This document shows positions 32,784-42,054 of a DNA stretch of 64,000 bases, one piece after another. The notes under the pieces are model-generated. The model searched no databases. It was given only the letters and a program-made list of their open reading frames with translations, and was not told the DNA's origin. Positions within the stretch are counted from its first letter, which is position 1. Each line of letters opens with the position of its first letter. Source of the DNA: JAKZVK01 sp965248255 (GTDB lineage Bacteria > Acidobacteriota > Terriglobia > Bryobacterales > UBA6623); NCBI GenBank assembly GCA_965248255.1, contig CBDFIW010000003.1:806001-870000 (forward strand), given 5' to 3'. Made by a program: the position numbers and the translations under genes.

Positions 32784-34052
32784 ATGCATCTCGATCGACG
32801 GCAGTTTCTCGCCGGCGGCGCAGCCGCCTCGCTCGCCACGCACCTCGGCTGTGGCCCAGGCACTGAGGCCTCGCCCACCCTCGGCGACCTCTCGACCGCC
32901 CGCGAGGACTTCCCTTGCTCGGAAGACCGCGTCTACATGAACCACGCCTCGCAGCACCCGGTCAGCCTCCGAAGCGCTCAGCTCATGCAGAAGTACTGCG
33001 ACTATCTCTCGCACGTCGTCTCCCGCGCGGGCTGGGTCGGCAACTCCGAAGAGACGAAGACCTTCGTCGGGGCCCGTCGCCGCGAAGCCAAGGAACTGTT
33101 CGCCAAGCTCATCAACGCCAAGCCATCGGAAATCGCCTACTGCCAGAGCACGCAGGTCGGTGAAAACATCGTCGCCAATGGAATGGAAATCCAGAGGGCC
33201 GGCGGCAACGTGGTCACCAATGACCTGCACTACTCGAGCTGCCTCTACAGCTACAAAATGCGTCAACAAGCCGGCCTCGACGTGCGCATCATCCGGCATC
33301 GTGACTGGCAGCTCGATCTCGCCGACTTCGAGAGAGCGATCGACGACAAGACCAAGCTCGTCGCGCTGACGCTCGTGTCAAACGTCAACGGCTACCTGGC
33401 CGAGGTGAAGGCTATCAGCGATCTCGCTCATTCCCGTGGCGCGCACGTGTACGCCGACATCATTCAAGCCGCCGGCGCAGTGCCGATCGACGTTCAAGCC
33501 ATGGGCATAGACTTCGCAGCCTGCTCCACGTACAAATGGCTCATGGGCCTCCGCGGGCTGGCCTACCTCTACGTCAAGGAGGATCTGCAAGGCTCAATCG
33601 TGCGTCCGACGAGCTTCGGCGGCGGCATTGGCTTCAACTACTCGCCGTGGACCGAGACGCCCGACGCCTCCAAGGACGACATCACCCACACGCCCAAGAC
33701 CGGTGCCTCGCAGTACGAAGTCGGCAACATCTCGAGTATCGGCTGCGTTTGCCAGTATGAGGCGCTCAGCTACATCCACCGTCTCGGCGTCGACAAGATC
33801 CAAGCCCACGCCGCCAAACTCAGCGACCGCTTACAGAAAGAGCTGCCCGCGATCGGCTATCCCTCGATCACGCCGCCTGGCAACGGCAGCCCCATCGTCA
33901 CATTCCGCCTGAAAGACCCTGACGATGTCAGGGAACGGCTCAAGCGGGCGAACATCGAGGTAACCCTGCGGTTCGGAAACCAGATGCGCGTAGCAGTCTC
34001 GGTTTTCAATAACGGCCAAGATATCGATCGCCTCGTGAAAGCGTTGGCCTGA
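32784..34052 (+). CDS. Class V aminotransferase-fold PLP enzyme 3 with Tat signal
   Basis: This is a 422-residue third paralogue, 17 bp after the second, so almost certainly in the same transcript. The signal is MHLDRRQFLAGGAAASLATHLGC, with Cys at residue 23. The PLP Asp is in GAHVYADIIQAAG and the Lys in ACSTYKWLMGLRGLAYLYV. The block VVTNDLHYSSCLYSY is close to the first copy. Three exported copies in tandem suggest related but distinct substrates, or subunits of a hetero-oligomer. Confidence 0.83.
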   Translation: MHLDRRQFLAGGAAASLATHLGCGPGTEASPTLGDLSTAREDFPCSEDRVYMNHASQHPVSLRSAQLMQKYCDYLSHVVSRAGWVGNSEETKTFVGARRREAKELFAKLINAKPSEIAYCQSTQVGENIVANGMEIQRAGGNVVTNDLHYSSCLYSYKMRQQAGLDVRIIRHRDWQLDLADFERAIDDKTKLVALTLVSNVNGYLAEVKAISDLAHSRGAHVYADIIQAAGAVPIDVQAMGIDFAACSTYKWLMGLRGLAYLYVKEDLQGSIVRPTSFGGGIGFNYSPWTETPDASKDDITHTPKTGASQYEVGNISSIGCVCQYEALSYIHRLGVDKIQAHAAKLSDRLQKELPAIGYPSITPPGNGSPIVTFRLKDPDDVRERLKRANIEVTLRFGNQMRVAVSVFNNGQDIDRLVKALA

Positions 34053-34107
34053 GTACACCGTTTCCTAAGCACAGTCACGTATCTGAGCGAGCATCCGCCA
34101 CCATTCT

Positions 34108-34134
34108 GGGCGGGCGCGGGGGCCCGCCCCTACA
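34108..34134. repeat. REP-type palindrome, GC-rich variant
   Basis: GGGCGGGC (34108-34115) pairs with GCCCGCCC (34122-34129), followed by CTACA, the same tail as in the other REP-type copies. It lies between the aminotransferase arm and the NRAMP-like gene and may mark the end of that transcript. Confidence 0.6.
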
Positions 34135-34231
34135 TGGCATTGGGTTTCGAGTCCGCCGCCGGCGCGGAGCAAACGCTGTAAGATCGTGACAACGCCCAAG
34201 CTGTTCCTGGGCCCTGTCATAGCGGCTGCAC

Positions 34232-35740
34232 ATGAACCTCGATCGTTCCGATACCTCCACAGCAAGCACACCCGCAAGGGACCCATGGGGGGATCTCTCT
34301 CTGCCCAAGATGGATCCGCGTAGCCTGGTCCGCCAGTTCGGCCCGGGCCTCATTCTGATGATGACCGGCATCGGAACGAGTCACCTGGTGACCGCACCGA
34401 CGGCCGGCGGCCGATTTGCTTTTGCCTTGCTCTGGTGCATTCCCGTCGCTTACCTATTCAAGTACTACGGTTTCGAAATGGCCTTCCGCTTCACCCATGC
34501 CACCGGCAAAAGCCTCATCGAAGCCTATGGAACCGCTTGGCGAAAGTGGCCCCTGTGGTATGTTCTCGTCACTACGCTGCTCCAAAGTGCGATAGGCCAG
34601 GCGGGGAGACTCATCGCCGCCTCCGCCGTGCTGTTCTATTGGTTCTCTATATCCCTGGGGGTTGAAGTCCCCATCGCTGCTTTCGGCTTCGTCCTTGGGG
34701 CCAGCGCAGTGATCGTAATCCTCCGAGGTAGCTATGCGGCTCTCGAATCGCTCACACGGGTGCTGGCCGGGATCCTCTTTGTCTCGATGGTGGCCGTCTA
34801 TGCCGTCAGACCGGCCCCAGTCTCCGCCTTCGAGCACTTCTGGATCATCGAAACGCCTGGGGGTTCTTGGCTGATCATCGCGGCCTTCCTCGGCCTGCTG
34901 CCCACGGGGATGGACGTATCGCTACAAGCCTCCGAGTGGGGTAAGGCGAAGAAGGTCGGCATGGGAAAGATACGAGACCGCCTGGAGAGCGCCGGCCTCG
35001 CTCGGCCGTTCGACCCCTTCAGGTCCGGAAAAGAGAACCTGTCGGTCCGAACCGCCGAGCTTCCCCATCACGCTCGCGAGTACTGCGCACGGTGGTACAA
35101 GATCGGCTTGCTCGACTTTCGCATGGGCCACGTCATCTCGTTCGTTCTGGCCTGTATGTTCTTGCTGCTAGCCGCCGTGTGGCTGTACCCGAGCCCAGTC
35201 GAAGGACGCGCCGTTATGGGCGAGATCGCCGGCATCTTCACCGAAAGCGTCGGCCCCTGGATGATGCTCGTCTTTTTGGCCGGCGCGTTCGCGGCAACGT
35301 ACTCGACGGCCTTCAACTATTTCGACGGCTGGCCCCGCATCGTCGGCGCGTGCTGCCGCAACCTGTTCCGGCGCACCGCGTCCCTGCAAGGCACGGCCAA
35401 GGAAGATCTCACATCCGAGCACCGGCGCCGCTGGTACTCCGAGTACAACATCTATCGCGCGACCATGCTCTTCTCCCTGATCGCAGCGGTGGCTATCATC
35501 GCCGGACTCCCCCGCCCCGTGTTCCTTGTGTTGGTTGCTTCCGCCTTGGCATTTTTCATCGCCCCGGTCATCTTCTTCTTGAACGTCTTCTATTGCCTCA
35601 CGATCATCCCCAGGGACGACAAGCTGTTTTATCCGTCTCGGTTGACGATCTTCCTCTGTTGGGGAAGCTTCGTTGTTTTCACGGGGCTGACGGTGATTCT
35701 GATTCTCGCCCGCGTGTTCGACGTACAACTGTTTGGGTAA
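34232..35740 (+). CDS. NRAMP-like transporter lacking the canonical metal-site motifs
   Basis: This is a 502-residue inner-membrane protein with about 11 transmembrane segments and the overall NRAMP pattern (VRQFGPGLILMMTGIG...TAGGRFAFALLW, FYWFSISLGVEVPIAAFGF, LIIAAFLGLLPTGMD, YSTAFNYFDGWPRI). Canonical NRAMP proteins bind Mn/Fe through DPGN in TM1 and MPH in TM6. Here the aligned positions read GTSH and GMD, so transition-metal transport by the usual mechanism is unlikely. A hydrophilic insert of about 60 residues (KKVGMGKIRDRLESAG...) follows TM6. A Mg2+ or organic substrate role is possible but not shown. Confidence 0.7.
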   Translation: MNLDRSDTSTASTPARDPWGDLSLPKMDPRSLVRQFGPGLILMMTGIGTSHLVTAPTAGGRFAFALLWCIPVAYLFKYYGFEMAFRFTHATGKSLIEAYGTAWRKWPLWYVLVTTLLQSAIGQAGRLIAASAVLFYWFSISLGVEVPIAAFGFVLGASAVIVILRGSYAALESLTRVLAGILFVSMVAVYAVRPAPVSAFEHFWIIETPGGSWLIIAAFLGLLPTGMDVSLQASEWGKAKKVGMGKIRDRLESAGLARPFDPFRSGKENLSVRTAELPHHAREYCARWYKIGLLDFRMGHVISFVLACMFLLLAAVWLYPSPVEGRAVMGEIAGIFTESVGPWMMLVFLAGAFAATYSTAFNYFDGWPRIVGACCRNLFRRTASLQGTAKEDLTSEHRRRWYSEYNIYRATMLFSLIAAVAIIAGLPRPVFLVLVASALAFFIAPVIFFLNVFYCLTIIPRDDKLFYPSRLTIFLCWGSFVVFTGLTVILILARVFDVQLFG

Positions 35741-35812
35741 GGTTCTTGGGGCTCGGTTGAGAACGGCGGAGCCGCCTTGCATCCCGCCGGCCGCCTGGCT
35801 GAGGATGGTTGC

Positions 35813-37288
35813 ATGCCCTACGTGCTGGCCCTCGACGAAGGTACGTCTAGTGCCCGCGCCGTTGTGTTCGACGGCCAGGCCAACGAGGTCTCCAGGGGGC
35901 AGGTTCCGGTCGACTGTCACTACCCGAGAGACGGATGGGTCGAGCAAGATGCCGAGGAGATCTGGCGGGCCCAGTTCGAGGCGGCCCGCCAGGCGATTGA
36001 AAAGGCCCGTCTTCAGCCGTCGCAGCTGGCCGGAATCGGCATTGCAAACCAGCGCGAGACAACCATCGTTTGGGAGCGCTCGACCGGCAAACCTGTCGGC
36101 CCCGCCATCGTCTGGCAGTGCCGCCGGACCAAGGATTGCTGCCGCCGCTTGATCCATGACGGTCACGGGCCGGAAGTCACGCGCCGCACCGGGCTGCTCA
36201 TCGACCCTTACTTCTCCGCAACCAAGATCCGCTGGATCCTCGATAGCCTACCGGACAGGCAAGTCCGCGCCGACGCCGGCGAGCTTCTCTTCGGAACCGT
36301 CGACTCGTGGCTCGTCTACAAGCTCACTGCGGGACGAAGCCACATCATCGACGCCACCAACGCCTCCCGCACCCTGTTGCTCAACCTCCACTCGGGTGAC
36401 TGGGACGACGAGATGCTCGCGCTCTTCGAGGTGCCACGAGCGATGCTGCCTCGTATCGTTCCATCCGCGGGAACTCTCGCTGTGACTGATGGCGCCCTTC
36501 TGGGCTCAGAGGTTCCGATCGGTGGCATCGCTGGTGATCAACAAGCCGCGCTGTTTGGACAGGCCTGCTTCCGGCCGGGGCTCACGAAGAACACATACGG
36601 AACCGGCTGCTTCATGCTCATGCACGTCGGCGACACACCCGTAGCGTCGGGCAACCGCCTCGTCAGCACCTTGGCGGCTTCAAGCGCGGCCGAGCGAGCC
36701 TACGCTTTGGAGGGCAGCATCTTCGTCGCAGGAGCAGCTATTCAGTGGCTGCGGGACTCACTGGGCCTGCTGGCCGACGCCGCGGAATCCGAGCAGCTCG
36801 CCCGGTCTGTCACCGACACCGCCGGCGTCCATTTCGTTCCCGCGTTCGTCGGGCTGGGAGCGCCCCATTGGGACCCGGCGGCACGCGGCCTTATCTCCGG
36901 CCTGACCCGCTCGACAATGAAGGCGCACGTCGTCCGCGCGGCACTCGAAGCCATCGCCTATCAGACGCTCGAACTGGTCGAGGCGATGCAAGCCGACGCG
37001 GGGTCGCCTATTTCGGAACTGCGCGCCGACGGCGGCGCAGCCAGCAACAACTTCCTCATGCAGTTCCAGGCCGACATGCTGGGCATTCCCGTCGTCCGCC
37101 CCGCCTATACCGAGACCACGGCCCTGGGCGCCGCCTTTCTTGTGGGCCTCGCCGCCGGACTCTGGAGCGGACTCGATGAAGTGGAAAGCTTCTGGAAAAC
37201 CGACCGGCGCTTCGAACCCGAAATGAAGCCCTCCCAAAGAGAGCAACTCTACTGCGGCTGGAAAGAAGCGCTGGCCCGCACCCGGTAG
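35813..37288 (+). CDS. glpK: Glycerol kinase
   Basis: This 491-residue FGGY-family kinase converts glycerol and ATP to glycerol 3-phosphate. It shows the N-terminal phosphate loop YVLALDEGTSSARAVVFD, the glycerol-site segment GIANQRETTIVWER with VWQCRRT, the FGGY signature region (AFVGLGAPHWDPAARGLISGLTR) and LRADGGAASNNFLMQFQAD. I start at the ATG at 35813, since the longer frame has no further homology. No glpF or glpD is adjacent. The 72-bp gap after the NRAMP-like gene allows co-transcription. Confidence 0.93.
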   Translation: MPYVLALDEGTSSARAVVFDGQANEVSRGQVPVDCHYPRDGWVEQDAEEIWRAQFEAARQAIEKARLQPSQLAGIGIANQRETTIVWERSTGKPVGPAIVWQCRRTKDCCRRLIHDGHGPEVTRRTGLLIDPYFSATKIRWILDSLPDRQVRADAGELLFGTVDSWLVYKLTAGRSHIIDATNASRTLLLNLHSGDWDDEMLALFEVPRAMLPRIVPSAGTLAVTDGALLGSEVPIGGIAGDQQAALFGQACFRPGLTKNTYGTGCFMLMHVGDTPVASGNRLVSTLAASSAAERAYALEGSIFVAGAAIQWLRDSLGLLADAAESEQLARSVTDTAGVHFVPAFVGLGAPHWDPAARGLISGLTRSTMKAHVVRAALEAIAYQTLELVEAMQADAGSPISELRADGGAASNNFLMQFQADMLGIPVVRPAYTETTALGAAFLVGLAAGLWSGLDEVESFWKTDRRFEPEMKPSQREQLYCGWKEALARTR

Positions 37289-37310
37289 CCGCAGGGCCCG
37301 CCCTGGCCAG

Positions 37311-38192
37311 TCAGCTTTTCTCCAGTAAACGGGTGATCTTGGCACGCAATGTCGGCCCGTGCTCGGGATCGGCCAAGGCGAACTCGACAAATGTCTCGAA
37401 GTAGCTGTCGTAGTTGCCGATGTCGTAGCGCGTCTCACCGGCAGGAAGCTTCACGCCGACAACGCGGCGGCCCGTCTCGCAGAGAAGTCTTATGGCTTTG
37501 GTGAGTTGGATCTCGCCGCTCGCGTCGGCCTCCACCCGGCGGATCATGTCGAAAATCACAGGCCCAAAGACGTAACGGCCCACAATCGCGAGGTGGCTGG
37601 GCGCAGCGGAAGATGACGGCTTCTCGACCAAATCGCTGACACCGAACACATCGCCGTCTCCGTCGGGTTTAACCACGCCGTACAACGAAACCTGGTCAGC
37701 CTCGACCGGTTCCACAGCGATCACCGCGGCCGCCTGCTGTTGCTCGTACACCTCGCTCATCTTCTGGCAGATTCCCGACTGGCCGTGGAGCCCGATGATC
37801 GAGTCACCCAGCGCCACAACGAAAGGATCATGCCCCACGAAAGGCTCCCCGCACAGCACGGCGTCGCCCAACCCTCGCTGGACGCTTTGCCGCGTGTAGA
37901 GATAGTGCGTCTTGAGGTTCTCGAAGTCCAGCTCGTCGATCAGATCTTCCTTGGCGGAATGGTTGAGGGACGCGATCAGGTTGGGGTCGTGGTCGAAATG
38001 GTTCTCAATCGACGCCTTACCGCGGCCTGTCACAAAGAGGATTTCACGAACGCCACAGCGCTCCAGCTCCTCGACCACGTACTGCACGATGGGCTTCTTG
38101 GCCACCGGCAGCATCTCTTTGGGCTGAGACTTCGTAGCAGGCAGCAGGCGCGTGCCCAGCCCGGCCACCGGAACAACGGCGTTCTTGATCAC
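37311..38192 (-). CDS. galU: UTP--glucose-1-phosphate uridylyltransferase
   Basis: This 293-residue enzyme makes UDP-glucose from UTP and glucose 1-phosphate for envelope polysaccharides. It shows the nucleotide-binding VVPVAGLGTRLLPATKSQPKEML, then PIVQYVVEELERCG, ILFVTGRGK, SIENHFD and LGDAVLCGEPFVG with the VALGDSI acidic site. Length and start fit the bacterial GalU family. It faces glpK tail to tail, with only 22 bp between the stop codons. Confidence 0.95.
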   Translation of the reverse strand: MIKNAVVPVAGLGTRLLPATKSQPKEMLPVAKKPIVQYVVEELERCGVREILFVTGRGKASIENHFDHDPNLIASLNHSAKEDLIDELDFENLKTHYLYTRQSVQRGLGDAVLCGEPFVGHDPFVVALGDSIIGLHGQSGICQKMSEVYEQQQAAAVIAVEPVEADQVSLYGVVKPDGDGDVFGVSDLVEKPSSSAAPSHLAIVGRYVFGPVIFDMIRRVEADASGEIQLTKAIRLLCETGRRVVGVKLPAGETRYDIGNYDSYFETFVEFALADPEHGPTLRAKITRLLEKS

Positions 38193-38523
38193 TGAGGGAC
38201 TCCGCCCAGGGAAAACTCTAGCCTAACTCTAGCCTGCATTTCTCCCCATGTGGCAAGGCGAAGTGCGTGAGAAGGCCGTCAGGACCAGGCGCGTGCCGAT
38301 TAGCGCCCCGGCCTTTTGCTGTTGGGGCGTACTTGAGGGTACGTTGAGCACGGCAAGCAAGGGCAACGAAGTCATGGCGGTCTTATCGCGTGCTTCGTCC
38401 GTCAGGCGGTGAGAAATGCAGGCCAGCCCGTCGATGTCATGTCGAGAACCGCGAGAAGGGCTGACGGTGAGCGAAGTCCCATGCTAGCAGGAACGTCGTC
38501 CGCTTCGGCAGCCAGCCGCCTTC
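38193..38523. other. Gene-free region upstream of galU
   Basis: I see no convincing open frame, RNA gene or strong hairpin here. A short direct repeat CTCTAGCCTAA-CTCTAGCCTG lies close to the galU start and might overlap its promoter. ISa copy 2 begins at 38524. Confidence 0.4.
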
Positions 38524-39621
38524 TATTGACTCCCGCATAATATAGAGTCAGTCAAAACAAAGAGAAGACTGTTTCCAGAAGGCCGTGATCAAACGCGGTT
38601 TGCGGTACATGCGGCGGAGTGCCTTGCGGGCCCGCTCGTTCAGCTCGCCGTAGTCTTTCGGACAGACGTTCGGCAACTCGTGCTGCTTCCAGTAAGCCCA
38701 GATGTATTCCACCGGATTCAACTCCGGCGCATAGGGTGGCAAGTACTCGGTTGCGATGTGGCCTTCGGAGAGTTCGATGAACTCTTGCACCAGGCGGCTA
38801 CGGTGCGCCGGCAGCCGATCCCAGACGATCAGCAGCGGGCGATCGATATGACGTACCAACGCCTTGAGAAAGTCGGTCACTTGCTCTTTGCCGATCGCAC
38901 CGGGATAGAGCCGGAAGTAGAAGTTACGCAGCGTCAGCCCCGCCGAGACGGAAAGCTTCTCCCAGTTGAAGTTAAACTGCAGCACCGGTGTTTGGCCACG
39001 TGGCGCCCAGGTGCGGCAGCGATGCGGCTTCTGACTCAATCCGCTTTCGTCGATGAAGACGAGCGTACGGCCTTCGTTTTGGGCTTTTTTTTAATGCGCT
39101 TCCAGGTCTTGCGCTTCCAGGTGCGGATCCGCTCTTCGTTGCGCTCGCGCGCCTTTCCGGCCGGGCGTTGCGGGCTCCAGTCGAGCGCTCGCAGGATCTT
39201 CCAGGCGTGGCCTGCGTGGTATGCGACCCCGAACTCGTCTCCGGTCAGCCGAGCCACCCGCGGACAGCTCCACAGGGGCGTTGGGAAGCCGTGGGCTTCC
39301 GGGCCTTCCAGCAGCAGCGACGTCAGGCGTTCGCGTTGTGCGGCATCGAGGAGCGGCTTGCGTCCGGCGCGCCCGGCCTGGCGGAGTCCGGCCGCACCCT
39401 GCTCGCGGTATTGCCGCCGCCACTCACTGACGGTTTGGCGAGCGACGTTCAGCCGTCTCGCCGTCTCGGACTGATTGTGGCCTTGGTGGAGCAGCCGCAT
39501 CGCTTCGAAACGGCGCTTCTCCAGCGCCTTGAAATCCCGCTTCACACCTTTGGGGTTGCCCATACATATATAGATGCTCCACACTATCAAAAAGTGTCAT
39601 AATAATTTGCGGGATTCAATA
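38524..39621 (-). mobile_element. ISa copy 2 (IS630 family), complete, 1098 bp
   Basis: The element reads from TATTGACTCCCGCATAATA at 38524 to the complement of TATTGAATCCCGCAAATTA ending at 39621, with TA at both ends. It is in the same orientation as copy 3 at 49904, and the encoded protein is identical to copies 1 and 3 where they overlap. It has an intact A8 slippery run (T8 at 39085-39092 on the plus strand). Confidence 0.95.
38548..39563 (-). CDS. IS630-family transposase (ISa), -1 programmed frameshift
   Basis: A product of about 338 residues is obtained when the upstream frame (ATG at 39563, MGNPKGVKRDF) shifts by -1 at AAAAAAAAG into the downstream frame ending at 38548. The first frame holds the helix-turn-helix, and the second holds FIDESGLSQ, IVWDRLPAHR and PELNPVEYIW. 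Without the shift, the upstream product of about 175 residues would end just after the slippery site and lack all catalytic residues. Confidence 0.92.
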
Positions 39622-39713
39622 AGTAACTATCCGAAAGCCGGCTGCAAGCCTCGAGTCGCAGAGGAGATGGGTCCCCGAGCCGCTTCCAGTCAAGTCGAAC
39701 GCTACGTGTCGCC

Positions 39714-40631
39714 CTAGCTCGCGTTGCGTCCTTCGATCAGCCGGAGCGATGGGCGGGCGAGATCCTGCCCGGACTCTTCGATGGCGTCTACGCCGGTTGG
39801 GGTGATGATATAGCGTCCGCCATCACTCCCGTTGACATGGCCCTTGGCCTGGAGGTACCAGAAGCTGAACTCTAGATGCTCCCGCGGGCATCCCAGCAAG
39901 CTCTCCACCTCGCGCACCAGCATCCCGGGTTTCTCCGGCTGCGTCCGGCGCAGAGTGTAAAGGGCCGAGAGAATGCCAAGTCGCGTTCGCTTCTCTTCCT
40001 CCACACCCAGCGCCACGTTGGGTTGCGAGAAGATTCGCCAGCGCATCGAGTGCTGGGTCTTGTGTTTCGCGTCGTAGGCGGCACGTTTCTCAGGATCGCT
40101 CAACACCTTGTAAGCGGTTAGTACGAGCCGAAACGCCTTCTCGTTCCCGCTTGCCCCATTGTCGGGGTGATAGCGCTGGGCAAGCATGCGGTAGACACGC
40201 TGAATCGTTTCCGAATCAGCGCTTGGGCTCACCTGCAACACCTCGTAGAAATCGGTGAAGCGCTCATCCAGCTTGGGTGGGTCGGACTCCCGCTTGCCAC
40301 GATCGTTCGCCTCGAAAGCCAGGCCGCTGCGGTAGGCACTACCCTCACAGAGCCGCGAGTGCACGACTTGCGCGTTTCTCCGCGTCAGTTGTGGCGCGTC
40401 CTCGAAAAAGCGGCTCGCAACCGAGACCCCAGCCCCGACTGGCAGCGGGCGGTCAGTATCAACGCCGCAGCCGAAATCGCTCAAATCGACGAGCCGGCCG
40501 GTGACGATGCGCACCGAGCCGTCCTCTTGGCGGATCCCCAGCTTCACTTCACCCGAAGTACTCTTGCGGTCGCTCGAGCGCCGCCGCGCCTGGGATGTGG
40601 ACCGCTTCGAAGACTTGCCTTGAGTAGTCAT
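39714..40631 (-). CDS. PilZ domain-DnaJ (J-domain) fusion protein
   Basis: This is a 305-residue cytosolic protein. Residues about 15-108 look like a PilZ domain, with RRRSSDR (RxxxR) and VDLSDFGCGV (the D/NxSxxG motif that binds cyclic di-GMP). Residues about 125-190 are a J-domain: FYEVLQVSPSADSETIQRVYRMLAQRYHPDNG, with the HPD tripeptide at 155-157 that stimulates Hsp70. The C-terminal region (LGILSALYTLRRTQPEKPG, LEFSFWYLQAKGHV) looks like a winged-helix module. The combination suggests a c-di-GMP-controlled co-chaperone, but this is inference. It is divergent from hemQ. Confidence 0.75.
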   Translation of the reverse strand: MTTQGKSSKRSTSQARRRSSDRKSTSGEVKLGIRQEDGSVRIVTGRLVDLSDFGCGVDTDRPLPVGAGVSVASRFFEDAPQLTRRNAQVVHSRLCEGSAYRSGLAFEANDRGKRESDPPKLDERFTDFYEVLQVSPSADSETIQRVYRMLAQRYHPDNGASGNEKAFRLVLTAYKVLSDPEKRAAYDAKHKTQHSMRWRIFSQPNVALGVEEEKRTRLGILSALYTLRRTQPEKPGMLVREVESLLGCPREHLEFSFWYLQAKGHVNGSDGGRYIITPTGVDAIEESGQDLARPSLRLIEGRNAS

Positions 40632-40902
40632 GAGTGCATTCAGGCGATTCGCTGCTGGAGGCCGTGCGGGTCGCTCCTTGCGTCAAGAATGCAACAAAGT
40701 GGTGACACGGTCAATGGATCGATCGTACCCCCAGCCTTTGATTGGCCACAGTACTTCAGTCCTGCCCTCCGGAGTGAATCTGAATTCCTGCAGCACCTCC
40801 GAGTTTGCCGGTAAACTGTTCTTTGACAGCCGTGCCTTGCGATGGGCCGGCGTTCCCACGCCCGCGCAGCTGAAAAACCAAGGCCGGGAAGGGCCTACCG
40901 GA

Positions 40903-41823
40903 ATGAGTTCTTCAGATATCGCAACGAAGCAGCAGGGATCCAGACGCCCAGGTTCCGCTCCGGCTCCACCGCCGGCCGTGCCTTTGACCCTCGACGGCTC
41001 AAGCCTCTTGCATCAGATGTTTCGTGTGAGGTGGCCGGCGTGGAAGGCGCTGCCGCGACAGACACAGTCGGAGGCTGTTGCGGAGGCGGAAGACCTCCTG
41101 ACCGAAATGGAGGCGGACAAGGAAGGCGGAAGCGCTCTCTTTTCGCAACTGGGCCACAAGGGCGATCTGATCCTGGTTCATTTCCGGCGCTCATTCGAGG
41201 CCCTCAACACGGCGGAGTTGGCGCTCTCGCAGCTCAAGCTGAACGAGTATTTGGAGGCGACTAGCTCCTATGTCTCCGTGGTAGAGCTGGGGCTCTACGA
41301 GTCCTCTGTCCAGTTGTACGAGGCATTGCAGGAAAGCGGCGTCGAGCCCGGAAGTCCTGAATGGCTCGCTGCCGAGAAAGAGAAGGTCGAGGAGCAACAG
41401 CAAGCCATGGCGGTGCGCCTTTGGCCAACGGTGCCCCCGCACCGCTATCTGTGCTTCTATCCGATGGACAAGAAGCGCGGTGAAGTCAACAACTGGTATC
41501 ACGTTCCGATCGCCGAGCGGCGCCGCATGATGCGTGACCATGGCTTGATCGGTCGGCGCTACGCCGGTAGGGTGAAACAGATCATCTCAGGCTCGATCGG
41601 CTTTGATGATTGGGAGTGGGGCGTCGATCTTTTCGCGAACGATCCCCTGGTCTTCAAGAAACTGATTTATGAGATGCGTTTCGACGAGGCCAGTGCTCTC
41701 TATGCGCTCTTCGGCGCCTTCTACATTGCCCTACGGCTGCCGGCCTCGCAGCTCGGGGCGTTCCTGAGGGGGAAGTCTCCTTCCTACGATCCTCCGCCGG
41801 TGAACGGCGAAAGGCCACGTTAG
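40903..41823 (+). CDS. hemQ: Coproheme decarboxylase/chlorite dismutase-like HemQ
   Basis: This is a 306-residue protein of the Cld/HemQ family, which oxidatively decarboxylates coproheme to heme b in the coproporphyrin-dependent pathway. Recognisable parts are HKGDLILVHFRRSFEALNTAEL, TSSYVSVVELGLYE, the catalytic-Tyr region YLCFYPMDKKRGEVNNWYHVP, and ERRRMMRDHGLIGRRYAGRV with the putative proximal His. FDDWEWGVDLFANDP is also typical. The longer open frame to 40630 overlaps the PilZ-DnaJ gene and is not conserved-looking, so I use the ATG at 40903. The N-terminal Pro/Ala-rich extension is unusual. Confidence 0.85.
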   Translation: MSSSDIATKQQGSRRPGSAPAPPPAVPLTLDGSSLLHQMFRVRWPAWKALPRQTQSEAVAEAEDLLTEMEADKEGGSALFSQLGHKGDLILVHFRRSFEALNTAELALSQLKLNEYLEATSSYVSVVELGLYESSVQLYEALQESGVEPGSPEWLAAEKEKVEEQQQAMAVRLWPTVPPHRYLCFYPMDKKRGEVNNWYHVPIAERRRMMRDHGLIGRRYAGRVKQIISGSIGFDDWEWGVDLFANDPLVFKKLIYEMRFDEASALYALFGAFYIALRLPASQLGAFLRGKSPSYDPPPVNGERPR

Positions 41824-42054
41824 CAACTGGTGGCAAATGTGGGCTTGCACAAAAATGGGGATTGCCCCCCGATCTTTTCTCGGCGAAGTGCTTTGCTTCC
41901 AGGCTGCCTGGACTGGGACAATCGGTGGCTAAACCCTTTTTTCGTGTAGTCGGACTTTCACCACGGGCTGTTAGGTCACCCCAGCTTGGCTGGTGCAGCA
42001 TGCCGGTGCAGCGAAAGGCCACGGCGTGCCGGCTCTATTTGATAGGCGGTTCCG

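Noticed and set aside
38680..39474. 264-residue ORF antisense to ISa, repeated with every copy
   Set aside because: It recurs only because the IS recurs, has no motif, and lies opposite the transposase.
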